Positions 23,938 to 33,880 are shown, numbered from the stretch's first letter. The stretch is DNA of 52,401 nt from Lachnospiraceae bacterium (GCA_017938285.1 JAGBBW010000088.1:1-52401), one strand, 5' to 3'. Notes: a model not told the origin generated them from the letters alone. Numbers and translations are program-made.

Positions 23938-26463
23938 TTACTGTGTACCTGTTCCTAATAAAGACGCCAGGGAATTGGTCTGGCTCTGCAGCTTACTTAA
24001 CGCTGTTTCCATCGCCGTAAACTGCTTATAATATCTGTCTTCCAGTTCCTTGATTCTGTCTTCCATAATATCCAGATCATCTTCATAATCATCCAGCAGG
24101 TTCTTGTACTGCTTGTCATTATAGAAGGTCAGCGCACTGCTGATTTCTGTCTTTGCACACTTCTCCGTCATGGTGTCATACAACTTACCGAATACATTGG
24201 TCAGAACTTCCATTACCTGATCCGGATCATCTTCCAATGCTTTCTTTAAACGGTCGCCGTAAGTAGCATACGTAGGGTCATCCTCATCACCATAAATGTG
24301 AAGCTTACCTTTTTCCGTATAGTTACCGGTAACAATACCAAAGGTAGACAGGGAATATGTCTTGCCATCATCTTCATCCGTATAGGTAGAAGATAAAGCA
24401 CTTCTCATACTGTTAAGCAGGGAACCAAGACTGTCATCTCTTCTTAAGAGGGAACCCTTAATCTTGTCTTCCCAGTTCTTAATGTCATCTTCGGTCATTG
24501 CTTCCTTCTGCTCATCAGTCAGAGGATCATAGCCTCTTGCAGAATCCGCATTATATAATTTGTTCATTTCTTCAATGAGTTTGTTATACTCGGTTAAAGC
24601 TTCCTTGATTAAATCGTAGGTAGCGTCGCCGTCCTTGCCGACGGTAATCTGGACAGCTTTGTGACTGTTAGTCGTTTCGTCAAATGTTGTATCAGAAAGA
24701 TTTAAAGTAATACCATTAACAGTGAAATTATTAGATGTTTCTGTCATGGTAGCACCATCTAATACAAATTCTGCGTCTGATGCCTCAACAACAACCATAC
24801 TGGTACTACTGGTTTCATTTACTGCTGTACCAGCAATTTCTCCAAGACCAATACCAGAAAGAGCTCCGGTTGTAGTTCCGGTTGTACCTGCTTCTTCTAA
24901 ACCATTCTCAATATCACCTAAAATACTTGCCAATGCTTGACCTGCCAAACTTGATGGAGAATCCGCTGCCGCATCTAAAAGAATTACTTCCTTTTCTGCT
25001 GCCACCGCTGCATCATACTCTGCCTGATTCTCTGTAATCACGCTTTTCTGAATCTCTGCAATAACATCTTCCTCTGCCGGAGTAGATACATAAGTTGCAT
25101 TATAAGCAGTTTCATATACAGATTTCAATGATACAAGTTCATTTCCATCAGCATCTTTTAATGTATTGCCATCTGCGTCTACTGGTGCATTTTCCCACTT
25201 ATCTACTACTTTCTGTGCTTCTTCTGCCTCTGTCTTTAACGTATCCAATTCATCCTGGTCTGTTGTTCCTGCAGCCAGCGCCTCATTGTATTTGTCAATT
25301 TTATCTTGTGCAGCAACTGCTTCTGCTTTTGTTACATAATTTTCACCATATGTTTCCTTAAGTGCTGCCACTGCATCATTTCCTGCTTTTTCAGCGGCAG
25401 TTTTGGAAGCCTGCACCAAAGATTCACTTGCAGTATCACGCAATGTCTTCAGTTCATCATAAGTATACGATTTATTATATACCTTAAATGCTTCAGCAGT
25501 AGTAAGTGTCGTAGTATCTGTGCCATCCTCTATGTCTGCAAGCTTGTCAAATGCCGTTTCAATACTTCCTTTAATTGCATCATTTTCAGCAGCTTCTGCC
25601 GCAATTTCAGCCTGCTGTCCTGCTACGATTTTCTTTACCTTTTCAACAGCATCTTTCACTGCTTTCTGTGTTGCATCAGCGGTATCATAATTAAAACCAT
25701 CTGCCAGAACATCATCCAGAAGCCCCACATTCTGACGAAGTGTTGTCATTGCTGTCTCATAGGCAGCTTTATCTTCTGAAGATAATTCATCAGGAGTAAC
25801 ATAATCCGTTATGTTTTTAAACGCCTGTGTACCTGTTGTATTTAAAGCAGCGGTTGTAATCGAAAATTTTTCATCCGTACCACTTTCTGCTGAACTAATA
25901 AAAAATCTCTGCTGTGTTTCATCAAAACTTGCTGTCAGACCAGCATCCTTACAAGCTGTTATGAAATCATTTACTGTAGTTTTTTCTGTCACTTCCAGTT
26001 TCTTTACTGTTTCATCATCAGAACCTTTCTTACCAGCAATTGTAATAACTGTTCCAGCTGTTACGCCCATTTCTGTCAACTTGCTGTTTTTATTATAATT
26101 TGCCTTTTTTCCATCTTTCTGAATCTGTCCGCCAGTTACATACTGGGAACTTGCCAATTTGTTAATTTGAAGAGTATGTGTACCCACAGCTGCAGTAGAC
26201 TCTGCCTTTGCCGTTACCACATCCTCATTCGAACTCTTCGCCGTTCTCGTCATAAAAGAACTCTGTAAACGAAGTTTGGAAGCATACTTGGTATAGAAAG
26301 AATAAATCTTTGTATTCAGTCCGGACCAGGCTTCTGTTGTCCACTTATTTAACGTAATCTTGTTTTCAATCTTTGTTGATTTGGTCCGCTGTGCTGATAC
26401 CATCGCCTGAACGATAGCATCCGTATCCAGACCAGAAACCATACCAGATAATCCAATTCCCAT
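23938..26463 (-). CDS. fliD: Flagellar cap protein FliD with a long internal insertion
   Basis: FliD (HAP2) caps the growing filament. The N-terminal D0/D1 region shows GLSGMVSGLDTDAIVQAM and the C-terminal coiled coil shows DIMEDRIKELEDRYYKQFTAMETALSKLQSQTNSLASLL; both are diagnostic. The protein has 841 residues, whereas typical FliD is about 450-550. The extra length is an Ala/Glu/Asp-rich helical insertion at about 225-545, including DADGNTLKDADGNE, in the surface-exposed domain region. The start is the ATG after AGGTGAGG; a 13-codon extension upstream has no RBS. It is preceded by flaG and followed by fliS. Confidence 0.93.
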   Translation of the reverse strand: MGIGLSGMVSGLDTDAIVQAMVSAQRTKSTKIENKITLNKWTTEAWSGLNTKIYSFYTKYASKLRLQSSFMTRTAKSSNEDVVTAKAESTAAVGTHTLQINKLASSQYVTGGQIQKDGKKANYNKNSKLTEMGVTAGTVITIAGKKGSDDETVKKLEVTEKTTVNDFITACKDAGLTASFDETQQRFFISSAESGTDEKFSITTAALNTTGTQAFKNITDYVTPDELSSEDKAAYETAMTTLRQNVGLLDDVLADGFNYDTADATQKAVKDAVEKVKKIVAGQQAEIAAEAAENDAIKGSIETAFDKLADIEDGTDTTTLTTAEAFKVYNKSYTYDELKTLRDTASESLVQASKTAAEKAGNDAVAALKETYGENYVTKAEAVAAQDKIDKYNEALAAGTTDQDELDTLKTEAEEAQKVVDKWENAPVDADGNTLKDADGNELVSLKSVYETAYNATYVSTPAEEDVIAEIQKSVITENQAEYDAAVAAEKEVILLDAAADSPSSLAGQALASILGDIENGLEEAGTTGTTTGALSGIGLGEIAGTAVNETSSTSMVVVEASDAEFVLDGATMTETSNNFTVNGITLNLSDTTFDETTNSHKAVQITVGKDGDATYDLIKEALTEYNKLIEEMNKLYNADSARGYDPLTDEQKEAMTEDDIKNWEDKIKGSLLRRDDSLGSLLNSMRSALSSTYTDEDDGKTYSLSTFGIVTGNYTEKGKLHIYGDEDDPTYATYGDRLKKALEDDPDQVMEVLTNVFGKLYDTMTEKCAKTEISSALTFYNDKQYKNLLDDYEDDLDIMEDRIKELEDRYYKQFTAMETALSKLQSQTNSLASLLGTGTQ

Positions 26464-26554
26464 ATTTACCTCACCTTCTGCCGGAACTAAGCTTCCGGCC
26501 ATCCTCCATGACTAAAGTTTCCATTACATCCATGTATCTGTGCTGTTAAACAAC

Positions 26555-26989
26555 TTAACGTCTTTCATCTACCAAAAGTCCGGCAAGCTCCCATACTTTG
26601 GATAACATATCAAGTGTCTCCTCCGGAGGAATCTCCTTGATAACTTCCTCTGTATTCTGGTCGATGACTTTAATAGATACTCTCTTGGTTTCTTCATGAT
26701 AAGAGAACTCACATCTTGTCTTTGTAGGAACAATCTTCTGATTCACCTTATCAATTGCATCCTTCATTTTACGGGAAACAGCCTCTTCATCCTGTCCCTC
26801 TGCTCCAGTACCCTTAGCCTCTGTAGAAACAGGAGCTGCAGAAGTTGTCATAACTGCTGCCGGAGTAACCGGTACTGCCTTTTTTGCAGCCTCCTCCGGT
26901 GCCTGTACCTGAGGTGCCTTGCTTACTGTCTTTACAACATCAGCATAATTATTCATGCTGCCTGCTCCACCAATTGATTCTAACGCCAT
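26555..26989 (-). CDS. flaG: FlaG-family protein
   Basis: 144 residues. Residues 1-75 are a variable Ala/Pro/Thr-rich region. The C-terminal domain (about 85-144) carries the FlaG pattern CEFSYHEETKRVSIKVIDQNTEEVIKEIPPEETLDM. FlaG is linked to filament length control, and in Firmicutes it usually precedes fliD, as here. The start chosen is the ATG after AAGGTGG; a GTG three codons earlier lies within that RBS. It is transcribed from a sigma-D-type promoter about 110 nt upstream. Confidence 0.85.
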   Translation of the reverse strand: MALESIGGAGSMNNYADVVKTVSKAPQVQAPEEAAKKAVPVTPAAVMTTSAAPVSTEAKGTGAEGQDEEAVSRKMKDAIDKVNQKIVPTKTRCEFSYHEETKRVSIKVIDQNTEEVIKEIPPEETLDMLSKVWELAGLLVDERR

Positions 26990-27044
26990 ACTATCCACCT
27001 TGCCTTTCCTTGACTATCTGCTCAAAGTTCCTTCTTTGATAATA

Positions 27045-27083
27045 TGTAACCATTTCCTTCCTTTACAGACCGGTAAAGTTACA
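27045..27083 (-). repeat. Stem-loop in the flaG leader
   Basis: TGTAAC (27045-27050) pairs with GTTACA (27078-27083), and inside CTTTAC pairs with GTAAAG. On the minus-strand RNA it begins about 10 nt after the sigma-D start site, and its 3' side exposes AAGGAAGGA. Its GTAAC/GTTAC ends recall the 27-bp repeat family, but similarity beyond the ends is weak. Confidence 0.35.
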
Positions 27084-27099
27084 TCATTTCTTATAAAAT

Positions 27100-27127
27100 A
27101 TATCGGACTCTTTTCCTTATTTCTTTA
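27100..27127 (-). promoter_or_regulatory. Sigma-D (sigma-28) promoter upstream of flaG
   Basis: On the minus strand TAAA (27127-27124), 16 nt, then TCCGATAT (27107-27100). The sigma-D consensus is TAAA-N14-16-GCCGATAT, so only one -10 position differs. It is nearly identical, with the same spacing, to the flgM promoter at 34304-34331. Confidence 0.75.
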
Positions 27128-27184
27128 TAGATATTCGTAAAAAATAACGTCATTTCCGCTGTATCAGCAATCAGCAACACAAAA

Positions 27185-27265
27185 GCCGTTCAATTCACGG
27201 ACTCTGTCCTCTGGTTCCGGCACCTGAACACCTTCCAGACAACTCTGCCCGCTTCCTTGAACGGC
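27185..27265 (-). ncRNA. Stem-closed GGA-rich segment after csrA
   Basis: GCCGTTCAA (27185-27193) and TTGAACGGC (27257-27265) are perfect complements enclosing 63 nt. In the minus-strand RNA the loop contains GGAAG, TGGAAGG, CGGAAC and AGGAC, the GGA cores that CsrA/RsmE proteins bind. It starts about 10 nt after the csrA stop codon. A CsrA-binding role is inference. Confidence 0.3.
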
Positions 27266-27274
27266 CTCTATTCC

Positions 27275-27493
27275 TTAAAACATCTTCTTTAATTCTTCCA
27301 GGGAAGCGCCTCCGGCTACTGCCTCTTTGTTTGCCTCCTGTATCTGGACATAAATTTCTTTCCGGTAAATCGGAACCGACTTCGGTGCGTTAATTCCAAT
27401 CTTTACCTGGTCACCCTTGACTTCCAGGATTGTAATTTCCACATCATGACCGACGACAATCGATTCATTTACCTTTCTGGATAATGCAAGCAT
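27275..27493 (-). CDS. csrA: Carbon storage regulator CsrA
   Basis: A 72-residue RNA-binding protein that blocks translation at GGA motifs; in Bacillus it represses flagellin (hag). The core [15 protein letters not shown] and IEVQ-type strands (IYVQIQEAN) are intact. Residues [18 protein letters not shown] are the canonical dimer strand. The C-terminal tail ([12 protein letters not shown]) has the length typical of Firmicutes CsrA, which is antagonised by FliW. fliW lies 4 nt upstream, so the pair is translationally coupled. Confidence 0.97.
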   Translation of the reverse strand: MLALSRKVNESIVVGHDVEITILEVKGDQVKIGINAPKSVPIYRKEIYVQIQEANKEAVAGGASLEELKKMF

Positions 27494-27497
27494 CGGC

Positions 27498-27962
27498 CTA
27501 CTCTCCCTTCTTTTCCTTCATTTTCTGGATAACCTCATAAATATTGTACTTTACCACATAATCCGCATTTTCTGCAATCACCTGACAACCTTTCTTTGTC
27601 TCCGCATTAATAATAATCGGTGCCTTCAGATTTGTTGTCATTCTGGTAATATCCGATGGAACGGTCAGTGTCAGAAATATAACGGTATTCTCTGGCTGTA
27701 ATTCTCCCAGACCTGCCAGAACCTCATCTTCTACCACCGGATTATAATCCTTTTTCACATAAAACGGACTAATCACCGGCAGTGCCATCCTTGGCTCATC
27801 CAGACTCTGCAGCCAGGTTATCACACTGCTTTCTTCGGTTTCATTATTATAAATCAAAGTAAACTTTTTGAGGTTTTCAAAGCCAATCAATCCCTCATCA
27901 AACGTAATAACCTTCTGGTCATCCACATCAATTTCACCAAAGTATCTTGTCTTAATTAACAT
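27498..27962 (-). CDS. fliW: Flagellar assembly factor FliW
   Basis: 154 residues. It binds either flagellin or CsrA; when flagellin accumulates, FliW is sequestered and CsrA represses hag. Family motifs are [28 protein letters not shown] at the N-terminus and the PALPV-like segment [10 protein letters not shown]. The rest ([25 protein letters not shown]) is typical. The RBS is AAGGAGG. Together with CsrA and FliS it makes the homeostatic flagellin switch; the flagellin gene itself is not in this window. Confidence 0.96.
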   Translation of the reverse strand: MLIKTRYFGEIDVDDQKVITFDEGLIGFENLKKFTLIYNNETEESSVITWLQSLDEPRMALPVISPFYVKKDYNPVVEDEVLAGLGELQPENTVIFLTLTVPSDITRMTTNLKAPIIINAETKKGCQVIAENADYVVKYNIYEVIQKMKEKKGE

Positions 27963-28074
27963 TGAAATCCTCCTTGTCTGCTTCCTCGTTTTAAGTTTTT
28001 ACACAAAAGAACTCCTTTATGCAGTAAACCATGCCTTCTAAAAGGTTCTTATCATTCTGGTCCCGTTATTTCTC

Positions 28075-29601
28075 TTATAAGAAATCCATCAAGGATGTCT
28101 GTACCAGCTTGGATGCTGCCGATAACGAAGAATTGTACACCGTTTCTGCTGCAGAATACTTAATAATGGTATCCACCAGATCGGCATCTTCATTATTGGA
28201 AAGCAGTTCTTCAAAGTCTACCTGCTGGTCAGAAAGTCTGCTCTGGGTCAGCTGCAGTCTCTTATAACGGCCGCCCATGTCTGCTGTAGCTACATTCAGT
28301 ACTTCCTGTTCCTGCTCTGTAATCGTAATTCCTCTCTGAAATGCTTCTGTCATAACTGTAGTTTTCAATGCATGCTCTGCCTTTAACTGTTCTTTGATTT
28401 CCTCCAGCTTGGTACGTTTAGCTCCTACTACGGAAGTATCCGCCAGCATTTTGTCCACTTCCAGCATGGCATCTTCTACTGCTTTTACACTATTAATCGA
28501 ATTTACAATTTCATCAATCATACGGGTAATTCCGGTCGTAAATGCATCGGAACCCTGGGTATTAATGGTCAGCTTCTGGTTAAAATTCACTTCATACTGA
28601 ATCTGCTGATCCTGCTTGGTATAAGTTACAGGTTCCTTAGCCGGATCTTCTGTATCTGTTACGGTACAGTCAAAGTAATGCTCCGGACGAAGATCATTAA
28701 TGTCAAACTCATCTTTCACATACTCTGCTTTAATGTTAGTAGAGGTACGAAGTTCTTCATACATATCCTTGGAAAGAATCAACTCTCCTGTTTCAGGAAT
28801 AAAATTAATTGTTCCCTCTTCTGGATCATACGCCTTTTCATCCAATACGGAAATTTGATTTAATTTTGGACGTGCTGTTGCAGGTTCTGTACCATCCAGT
28901 TCTACTTCCACACCAGCTTCTGTCGTATAAGAAAACTTAAGTCCTTCATCCGTACCAAAGGCATCTTTTTCCAGACCAGTATAAGACAATTTCATGCGGT
29001 ACTGCTCAATCTTGTACGGCATATCTGTATTCCATGTCGTCAGATTATTAGGATCAAATTCTGTAAAATCCGACTCATTCAGCACTCTGGAAATACGATC
29101 AATACTCTCTGCCTCCAACGGCTCCGTAATTTCATATTTCAGATTTGTTGACGCCTCATTAAACACGAGACTGGTATCTGTCTTATAACCACTGAACACA
29201 TAACGTCCGGCATAGTTTGTATTACCTTCCTGATACAACTGTCCCTTTAATTCCATCAGGGTAGTTGCAATCGCATTCCGGTCCTCTGCTGTCGGATAAT
29301 CGTTAGCTCCCTGATTGCAGTAAGTATTCATGGAAGTAATAATATCATTTACCGTACTTAACGCACTCTCCGTAACATCCATCCATGCCAGGGCATCCGG
29401 AATGTTCTTTTCATAGTACTGGTTCAATTCCGACAAATTCGTACGGAACTTCAACGCACGCACCGCTACAATCGGGTCATCCGAAGGCTTTGTAATTTTT
29501 TTACCACTGGAATACTGCTGCTCTAAATTGCTCATCAGGTTCTTGTTGTTATTAATATTATAGAGCGCATTATTCGTCATCATCTTATTTGTAATACGCA
29601 T
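28075..29601 (-). CDS. flgL: Flagellar hook-associated protein 3, FlgL
   Basis: The 508 residues form one of the two junction proteins between hook and filament. The flagellin-like N-terminus MRITNKMMTNNALYNINNNK and the helical SGKKITKPSDDPIVA are diagnostic, and the C-terminal helix LSDQQVDFEELLSNNEDADL is typical. It is longer than many FlgL proteins (about 300 residues) because of a beta-rich central domain (about 170-370). The RBS is GGAGG. It lies directly after the flgK pair. Confidence 0.95.
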   Translation of the reverse strand: MRITNKMMTNNALYNINNNKNLMSNLEQQYSSGKKITKPSDDPIVAVRALKFRTNLSELNQYYEKNIPDALAWMDVTESALSTVNDIITSMNTYCNQGANDYPTAEDRNAIATTLMELKGQLYQEGNTNYAGRYVFSGYKTDTSLVFNEASTNLKYEITEPLEAESIDRISRVLNESDFTEFDPNNLTTWNTDMPYKIEQYRMKLSYTGLEKDAFGTDEGLKFSYTTEAGVEVELDGTEPATARPKLNQISVLDEKAYDPEEGTINFIPETGELILSKDMYEELRTSTNIKAEYVKDEFDINDLRPEHYFDCTVTDTEDPAKEPVTYTKQDQQIQYEVNFNQKLTINTQGSDAFTTGITRMIDEIVNSINSVKAVEDAMLEVDKMLADTSVVGAKRTKLEEIKEQLKAEHALKTTVMTEAFQRGITITEQEQEVLNVATADMGGRYKRLQLTQSRLSDQQVDFEELLSNNEDADLVDTIIKYSAAETVYNSSLSAASKLVQTSLMDFL

Positions 29602-29625
29602 ATCTGGTCCTCCAAATCAATCTGA

Positions 29626-31452
29626 CTAAATACCCAGATTGTTAATCAGTGTATCATAAGTCTCATTCATGACAGAAATCACCTTTGCTGCCAGGCTGTA
29701 AGCCTCCTGGTATTTTGCCAGGTTCATGGCTTCTTCATCAATATCCACACCAGCCACCGACAGTCTCTGGGATGTTACGGACTGTACAATATTCTGCTGG
29801 CTCTGTGCAAAATTCTGTGCCGCATTGGTGTCTACGCCGACTTCACCAACCAGGGTCTGTAAAAATGCCGCCGGGTCACCCTGCTTAAACATAGTAACAT
29901 CATTCTTTAATGCCAGCAGCTTCTTTGCCACATCTGCATTGCCGATACCATCGGTAATGGAAGAGGCTGCAACAATGGAAGCCGGATCCTTCATAATCTT
30001 ATCACTCACCGTAAAATTAGCAGCGGTCAGCACATAATAAGAAGTATCCTGCACCAGACGGTCCGATTCAAACTCTGAAATCTCTACGTCCTCACCGTTT
30101 TTTACTCCAAGATTATTCAGGTTATACTGTTTGCCGCCTTCCACCGTACTGTTGGCTGTAAAGAAATTCACTCCGGTTTCTTTATTCAGATTTTCACCGG
30201 AAGAATGCACGGTATTAAAGTCCTGCGCAAATACACGGATGAACTCATTTAACTGCGCATAGTAATATGGGATTCCCTTATAATCCATGGTCGTACCAAG
30301 AGCTACTTTGGTATCCTCCGCATACTGGTGTCTTGCTTCTTCATTTAATTCAAAGGTATAACTATAAGTTCCGTCTGCATTTACCGAAACAGAGAAGGAA
30401 GAGTACGTATACTCACCATTGCCAATCGTAATTTTTCCTTCCTGCGGAATGTTCAGATCTTTCACATCATTGATATTCGTGGAATGAATGGTAACCGTTG
30501 TGGCACCTTCATCAATCTCCTCTGCATATCCCTGCAGGTTCTCCATGTTATTTCCATCTCTTACTTCAAACAATGCCTTTAATGTACCGGCAAGGGAAGT
30601 ACTTTCCGGATTCAGGCGTTCCCCATTATCCCAGTAAATATCATAAAGACCTTCCACGTCACACTGGCTCATTTTCTCTTTTCTTGGAATAACTGTCAGC
30701 TGTTTTGCTTCATAATTGTCAACCAGCAGATTTCCGTCCAGACGTACAATATATTCTGTCGCCCCACAGGTGCCCACCGTTCTTTCCTCTGTCGTCACAT
30801 TGACCAGTTCCGATAATTCATCAATCAGATTTTCTCTCTGGTCACGCAGGTCGTTCGCATTTTCTCCGCCGATTTCCACCGTATTAATCTGCTTGGTCAG
30901 AGTTGCCACCTGGGACGACAGGGAATTAATTCTGGTTACCTGATTCTTGATTTCAAAATTACATTCCGTCTGCACCTGATTCAAGCTGGTGGAAAGGGAA
31001 TTAAAATACTCACACATACTCTGTGCGTAATTGGCAACCTGGGTTCTTACTGTCAGATTCGCCGGATCCTTTTCCAGTTCCTGGAGCGAATCATACATCT
31101 TATCAAAAGTAACCGTAAAGCCTTCCAGCTCGATTTCATTTAAATACGCCTGTACTTCGTTCATAAAATAACTTCTGGATTCATATTTTCCATACAGCGC
31201 ATTGTTGGAACGGTATTTGTTATCATAATATTCACTGCGCATCTGATTAATCTCATTTACATTCACACCGCTTCCAATCATACCATAACGGTTATTGGTA
31301 GAAATCGGGGTAGCCGCAGACTGGCTGATTACCTGTCTGGAATATCCCTTTGTTTCTATATTTGCCACGTTATGCGCTGTTGTATTCAAGCCGGTCTTTG
31401 CTGCATACAGACCGGTAGTTCCAATATTCAGACCAAAAAATGTATTTGCCAT
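29626..31452 (-). CDS. flgK: Flagellar hook-associated protein 1, FlgK (second copy in the operon)
   Basis: 608 residues. The N-terminal FlgE/FlgK rod-hook segment FFGLNIGTTGLYAAKTGLNTTAHNVANIETKGYSRQ and the C-terminal SVAGVDIDEEAMNLAKYQEAYSLAAKVI are both FlgK-specific. The middle is the variable domain. It forms the first junction ring after the hook. The RBS is GAGG. A second FlgK-type gene lies 45 nt upstream. The C-terminal motif with Asp-Glu-Glu is closer to standard FlgK than that of the neighbour. Confidence 0.94.
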   Translation of the reverse strand: MANTFFGLNIGTTGLYAAKTGLNTTAHNVANIETKGYSRQVISQSAATPISTNNRYGMIGSGVNVNEINQMRSEYYDNKYRSNNALYGKYESRSYFMNEVQAYLNEIELEGFTVTFDKMYDSLQELEKDPANLTVRTQVANYAQSMCEYFNSLSTSLNQVQTECNFEIKNQVTRINSLSSQVATLTKQINTVEIGGENANDLRDQRENLIDELSELVNVTTEERTVGTCGATEYIVRLDGNLLVDNYEAKQLTVIPRKEKMSQCDVEGLYDIYWDNGERLNPESTSLAGTLKALFEVRDGNNMENLQGYAEEIDEGATTVTIHSTNINDVKDLNIPQEGKITIGNGEYTYSSFSVSVNADGTYSYTFELNEEARHQYAEDTKVALGTTMDYKGIPYYYAQLNEFIRVFAQDFNTVHSSGENLNKETGVNFFTANSTVEGGKQYNLNNLGVKNGEDVEISEFESDRLVQDTSYYVLTAANFTVSDKIMKDPASIVAASSITDGIGNADVAKKLLALKNDVTMFKQGDPAAFLQTLVGEVGVDTNAAQNFAQSQQNIVQSVTSQRLSVAGVDIDEEAMNLAKYQEAYSLAAKVISVMNETYDTLINNLGI

Positions 31453-31497
31453 AATATTCCTCTATTCCAGTGTATCACACTGTTCTTCTAAATCTTT

Positions 31498-33273
31498 TTA
31501 TCCAAGTGCATTGAGTAAATGTTCCAGCATCTGGTTTACTACATTGACATATCTCGCCGACGCATTGTACGCATGCTGGTAACGAATCATATTCGTAAGC
31601 TCCTCATCCGAAGATACTGCCGTTACGGAAAGTCTCTGGTTCTCCACACTGTTGGCCAGCGTTTCCTGTGCCTGGTAAATGTTACGGTATTTTTCACCTC
31701 TGGTTCCCAGCGCACCAATCATTTCGGTATAATATTCATTAAAATTATGCTTCTTATACTCATTTGGAGTCAGCGTGGAAAATGGTTCCTGCCACTCTGT
31801 CATCAGCTTTTCCGCAACCTCTACTGCATAGTTACCGGTTCTGTCATTCGTAGACAGTGGAATCAGAGATGGGTCTTTCATAATATCCGGATTTACTTCA
31901 ATCTCACCAAGGGTAAACAGACTGTAATTGTTTTCCGGATCTTCTTCATTATACTTCCAGACATCCACTTCCTGGAAAATACCATTCACTTCAATCATTG
32001 CAGTGGTCTTCTCATAACGGTCCATGGATTTGCGGTTAAACAATGCCTCGCCCGGTGTAAAGTTTTCATCCATACCAACCGGCGCATTTTCTGCATCAAA
32101 TATTTTAATCGTTTCCCCATCCGCTGTCAGTACTTCCTTATTCGGACAAAGCAGATCATTAATTGTTGTTACCACACCATGAATCAGCTGGTCAAACTGG
32201 GCCTGGACACTGACAATGGCAGAGCCTTCGATTTCCAGGTTGAACGTTTCCACATCCTTTTCATACTGGCGGTAATCCTTTTTATACTCATCTTCATCAA
32301 AATAACCGGATTCATCCGTATAATCCTCTTTCTGCGGTTCTCTCGGAATATGGGTATATTTACCTACAATATTACCACGTACCAGCATCAAACCTTTTAA
32401 AGAGCCAATGTCCGTATTTGCCTGTGTTGTTGGCAACGGGTTAAAACTATATACCGGTATGTCATTATAACACGGCCAGTACGGTTCAATCATACCGGTA
32501 TCATTTTCCAGAAGTCTGGTATCCATATGATACACCAGATCTTCCGATACAAGTGTCTGATTTTCCAGCATTACTGTAACAACACCATTGGTATGCTCTT
32601 TATATGTAATATCTGCCAGACTTCCCAGCTCGTCCAGAAGCAGATTTCTCGCATCCCGGTAGTCATTAGCATTCTCCATGCCGCTGGATTCGTATTTCTG
32701 GATTTTACCGTTCAGCTCTTTGATTTCTTCTGCAATTTCATTGATACGGTCCACGTAATCCCGAATGTTGGCATTCAGACTTACCTGGTACTCCTTTACC
32801 TGGTCAAATACCATTTCCGCACGTTCTACAAAGCTTACTGCTGTCTGGATAAAACTGGATCTGGTAACAATACTGTCCGGCTCTTTGCAAAGCTCCTGCA
32901 TTGCCACCCAGAAGTCCTCGATGGAATCCTGAAAAGCCACACCTTCCGTTTCACCCAGAATTTCCTCCATCTCTGTTGCACATTCATACTGTGCCTCATA
33001 AAACTTCTGCCGTCCGATTTCCTGCCGGTAAGCTTTATCCAGAAACTGGTCACGAACCTGTGTCACTGCCGAAACAGTAGCACCATGACCAACTAACAAA
33101 TGCGCATTTGCACTTCTTCCTATATTGGTATAGAAGGTATCCGTCATTATCGTCTGCTGGCGGACATATCCTTTCGTTTCTACATTTGAGAGGTTATGCG
33201 CTGTTGTATTCAAACCACGCTGACTCACCTGCAGACCGGAAATACCGGTATATAAACTACCCATTAATCCCAT
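31498..33273 (-). CDS. FlgK paralogue (first copy in the operon)
   Basis: 591 residues from the ATG after AAGGAGAGG. It has the same FlgK ends as the next gene: SLYTGISGLQVSQRGLNTTAHNLSNVETKGYVRQ at the N-terminus and SVTAVSSDEELTNMIRYQHAYNASARYVNVVNQM at the C-terminus. The middle domain differs, with an acidic segment (EPQKEDYTDESGYFDEDEYK). Whether both are present in one junction or are used under different conditions is unknown. Confidence 0.9.
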   Translation of the reverse strand: MGLMGSLYTGISGLQVSQRGLNTTAHNLSNVETKGYVRQQTIMTDTFYTNIGRSANAHLLVGHGATVSAVTQVRDQFLDKAYRQEIGRQKFYEAQYECATEMEEILGETEGVAFQDSIEDFWVAMQELCKEPDSIVTRSSFIQTAVSFVERAEMVFDQVKEYQVSLNANIRDYVDRINEIAEEIKELNGKIQKYESSGMENANDYRDARNLLLDELGSLADITYKEHTNGVVTVMLENQTLVSEDLVYHMDTRLLENDTGMIEPYWPCYNDIPVYSFNPLPTTQANTDIGSLKGLMLVRGNIVGKYTHIPREPQKEDYTDESGYFDEDEYKKDYRQYEKDVETFNLEIEGSAIVSVQAQFDQLIHGVVTTINDLLCPNKEVLTADGETIKIFDAENAPVGMDENFTPGEALFNRKSMDRYEKTTAMIEVNGIFQEVDVWKYNEEDPENNYSLFTLGEIEVNPDIMKDPSLIPLSTNDRTGNYAVEVAEKLMTEWQEPFSTLTPNEYKKHNFNEYYTEMIGALGTRGEKYRNIYQAQETLANSVENQRLSVTAVSSDEELTNMIRYQHAYNASARYVNVVNQMLEHLLNALG

Positions 33274-33367
33274 TGCACTGCCTCTCCTTCCTTTCTGCAT
33301 TTTATTTATGAATTATGGCATAACCCGACTCTGTTCACATAAAAACAGACAGAGCTGTTTCCTGCCT

Positions 33368-33880
33368 TTACTGCTTTGCATCAAACATCCCTGTCTGCGA
33401 AGCGGTCATATCCCATTGACCTGCGTTCTTTGTATAATTATTTCCAGGTACGATCCTTGTACTCTGAATCAGATTCATGTTGTATGAAATCATTTCAAGC
33501 GACTGTTCCAGCAGGTTTTTATTGTGCCCATTCACTTCAGACACCTGTTTTAAAAGTTTCAGCAGATCCTTGTGAAGCTCGTTCAGCTGCTTCTGCTCCT
33601 GCGGCTGACGGTCCAGTATCTGAATCAGCTTGGGAAGTGTCAGGTCTGCTTCCTTTTTATTCAGAACAATACCAATATTTTTAATAATACCGGTACGCTT
33701 CTTTTCCAATCCGTTAATCTTTCCGATTGTTTCCTGCTCCAGTTCCGTAATCGCCTGAACCTGTTTCAAATCATTTGCAATAATTGCTTTTGTTTTCTGC
33801 TCGACTACCGGCAGCAGTTCCTGATAAGCCTCTGCCTCCTGACGGAGTGTGGCTATCAGTTCTTCCATTAAGCTTGCCAT
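33368..33880 (-). CDS. flgN: Flagellar chaperone FlgN
   Basis: 170 residues, nearly all helix. The pattern SLMEELIATLRQEAEAYQELLPVVEQKTKAIIANDLKQVQAITELEQE and the following KINGLEKKRTGIIKNIG match FlgN, the export chaperone of FlgK and FlgL, whose genes follow. The C-terminal tail (TSQTGMFDAKQ) contains no folded motif. The RBS is GGAG. It lies 17 nt after flgM. Confidence 0.85.
   Translation of the reverse strand: MASLMEELIATLRQEAEAYQELLPVVEQKTKAIIANDLKQVQAITELEQETIGKINGLEKKRTGIIKNIGIVLNKKEADLTLPKLIQILDRQPQEQKQLNELHKDLLKLLKQVSEVNGHNKNLLEQSLEMISYNMNLIQSTRIVPGNNYTKNAGQWDMTASQTGMFDAKQ

Noticed and set aside
31519-32400. 293-residue plus-strand ORF
   Set aside because: Antisense shadow of the FlgK paralogue; no RBS and no family features.
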